This document shows, piece after piece, positions 63,248-64,000 of a stretch of 64,000 nt of DNA (position 1 is the stretch's first letter; each line of letters begins with the position of its first letter). Source of the stretch: SAR324 cluster bacterium (GTDB lineage: Bacteria; SAR324; NAC60-12); assembly GCA_015232315.1 (NCBI GenBank), contig JADFZZ010000003.1, positions 48,194 through 112,193 on the forward strand, in the 5' to 3' direction. The notes under the pieces are model-generated. The model was given only the letters and a program-made list of their open reading frames with translations. It was not told the origin of the DNA and made no database searches. Both the position numbers and the translations under genes were made by a program.

Positions 63248-64000
63248 TCACTTCAAAAATTCCATAGGTGGATTTTTCAGGGAACGCTCGGAAAAGATTT
63301 CTTCACTCATGCCAATATCATAGGCAGTTTGTTGCGGATTCAGTGAAATAAGGGTTTTCGTGTCTTCGTCGGGTGATATCATCAATCGCTGGATGACGGT
63401 CGGATAGCCCTGAATGTTGATGATTTTTCCAGGTTTGTAATACTTGAACATTTTTCCATCCTGTCCATAAAACTCTACTTTCATGGGAATAAAGGTGTCT
63501 TTGGCAATCCATGAGACAATTTTCGCGATTTTATCCTCGTTTTCTTTGGGGGTGCTTTCCATGTGATAGACCGGCACATTGTCCAGGGTGGTTTCGTCAA
63601 GGATCTTGTGGTTGTCTTTGGTGTAATGCCTTCCGGAAACATCTTCATAGGAAAAATCAGAGCCCATGAACGGGTCTTGTTTGCGGCTTCCCGCAATGGC
63701 AAGGATTTTGTCAGAGGCCGGAATATAAAGCCTTCGATAATCATCTTCATTGATTTTTTTATGCACAAGAAAGGTGGTTCGCTGGATGTCTGAAGGTTGA
63801 GTGAAATACACCAGAAACATTTGTTCGCCGCCCTCTTCCACATCGTATTTGATCATGGTGAACAGCTTTTTAATGGGCTCTTTCCGTGATTTGGAAAAGA
63901 CCTGCATCAACATTTGTGATTTTCCATCCTTGCCCTGATAATAGGACACCAGATGCGCTTTTTTCATGATCTCTTCAGGTGTTTCCGCATGTGCCAGCAT
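63248..64000 (-). CDS. Outer-membrane lipoprotein-sorting protein (LolA-like), 5'-truncated
   Basis: The visible 250 residues begin in the tail of a signal peptide (MLAHAETPEEIM), so the true start probably lies past the window edge. The product is a beta-rich periplasmic domain: SQMLMQVFSKSRKEPIKKLF, FLVYFTQPSDIQRTTFLVHK, RRLYIPASDKILAIAGSRKQ, DPFMGSDFSYEDVSGR. This is the LolA_like (PF17131) fold that carries lipids or hydrophobic ligands. The arrangement with a downstream barrel is typical of RND/MMPL transport operons, whose permease would be upstream, outside this window. Confidence 0.82.
   Translation of the reverse strand: MLAHAETPEEIMKKAHLVSYYQGKDGKSQMLMQVFSKSRKEPIKKLFTMIKYDVEEGGEQMFLVYFTQPSDIQRTTFLVHKKINEDDYRRLYIPASDKILAIAGSRKQDPFMGSDFSYEDVSGRHYTKDNHKILDETTLDNVPVYHMESTPKENEDKIAKIVSWIAKDTFIPMKVEFYGQDGKMFKYYKPGKIINIQGYPTVIQRLMISPDEDTKTLISLNPQQTAYDIGMSEEIFSERSLKNPPMEFLK

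Overview
The window is chromosomal DNA from a Gram-negative bacterium of moderate GC content. The evidence is several lipoboxes and signal peptides, beta-barrel outer-membrane proteins, a LolA-like protein, futalosine-pathway menaquinone synthesis (MqnE) and c-type cytochromes. It is rich in two-component and partner-switching proteins. The gene mix (SHP/DHC/cytochrome b cluster, DUF3015, DUF4105, SpoIIE phosphatases, MqnE) suggests a deltaproteobacterium-like or SAR324-like lineage. That placement is inference; no rRNA or other decisive marker is present. No tRNA, rRNA, CRISPR array, prophage or intact insertion sequence was seen.

Layout. 1-6.1 kb: 5' end of a DUF3336/patatin lipase, a REP-type (Y1) transposase remnant, pyruvate kinase, a CNB-SpoIIE phosphatase, a small lipoprotein and a chemoreceptor. 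6.6-13.7 kb: RNase R, a GspL-like membrane protein, a response regulator, a lipoprotein and a porin with an Ala-rich insert. 13.7-16.9 kb: a broken toxin-antitoxin locus, a sensor kinase and a receiver-RsbW-like regulator. 16.9-22.7 kb: an L-2-hydroxyglutarate oxidase-like gene, a four-helix-bundle (23S rRNA IVP-type) gene bracketed by inverted heptamer arrays, DUF4105 and DUF3015 envelope proteins, and a coupled SDR/XRE pair. 22.9-31.3 kb: a large SNF2 ATPase, a formyltransferase, a DUF486 protein and a sulfite/nitrite reductase with a HEPN-like tail. 31.5-36.1 kb: a translation/RNA operon (ffh-rpsP-rimM-trmD-rplS-rnhB-yraN-rpsT, read on the minus strand).

36.2-38.5 kb: a cytochrome b561-DHC fusion, DUF1924/SHP and DHC electron-transfer module. 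38.7-41.5 kb: a membrane LuxR-type regulator, a membrane adenylate/guanylate cyclase and an anchored unknown. 41.5-45.9 kb: mqnE, a coupled 740-residue unknown and a CPBP protease. 46.1-50.8 kb: folC, pgm and pgk, with tandem REP-like hairpins between pgm and pgk. 51.0-57.0 kb: a hybrid kinase, a CheY-like protein, a SpoIIE phosphatase and an acyltransferase. 57.1-64.0 kb: an NfeD/SPFH pair, a possible Nif11-like peptide, a copper-type P-type ATPase, and an outer-membrane protein/LolA-like pair whose operon continues past the end.

Themes. Two SpoIIE-type phosphatases and one receiver-RsbW-like protein, with no STAS partner in the window, point to a dispersed partner-switching network. Central carbon genes (pyk, pgm, pgk) are scattered, not clustered. 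Three structures look most worth follow-up: the IVP gene inside inverted heptamer arrays, the reductase-HEPN fusion and the SHP/DHC module with duplicated DHC domains.
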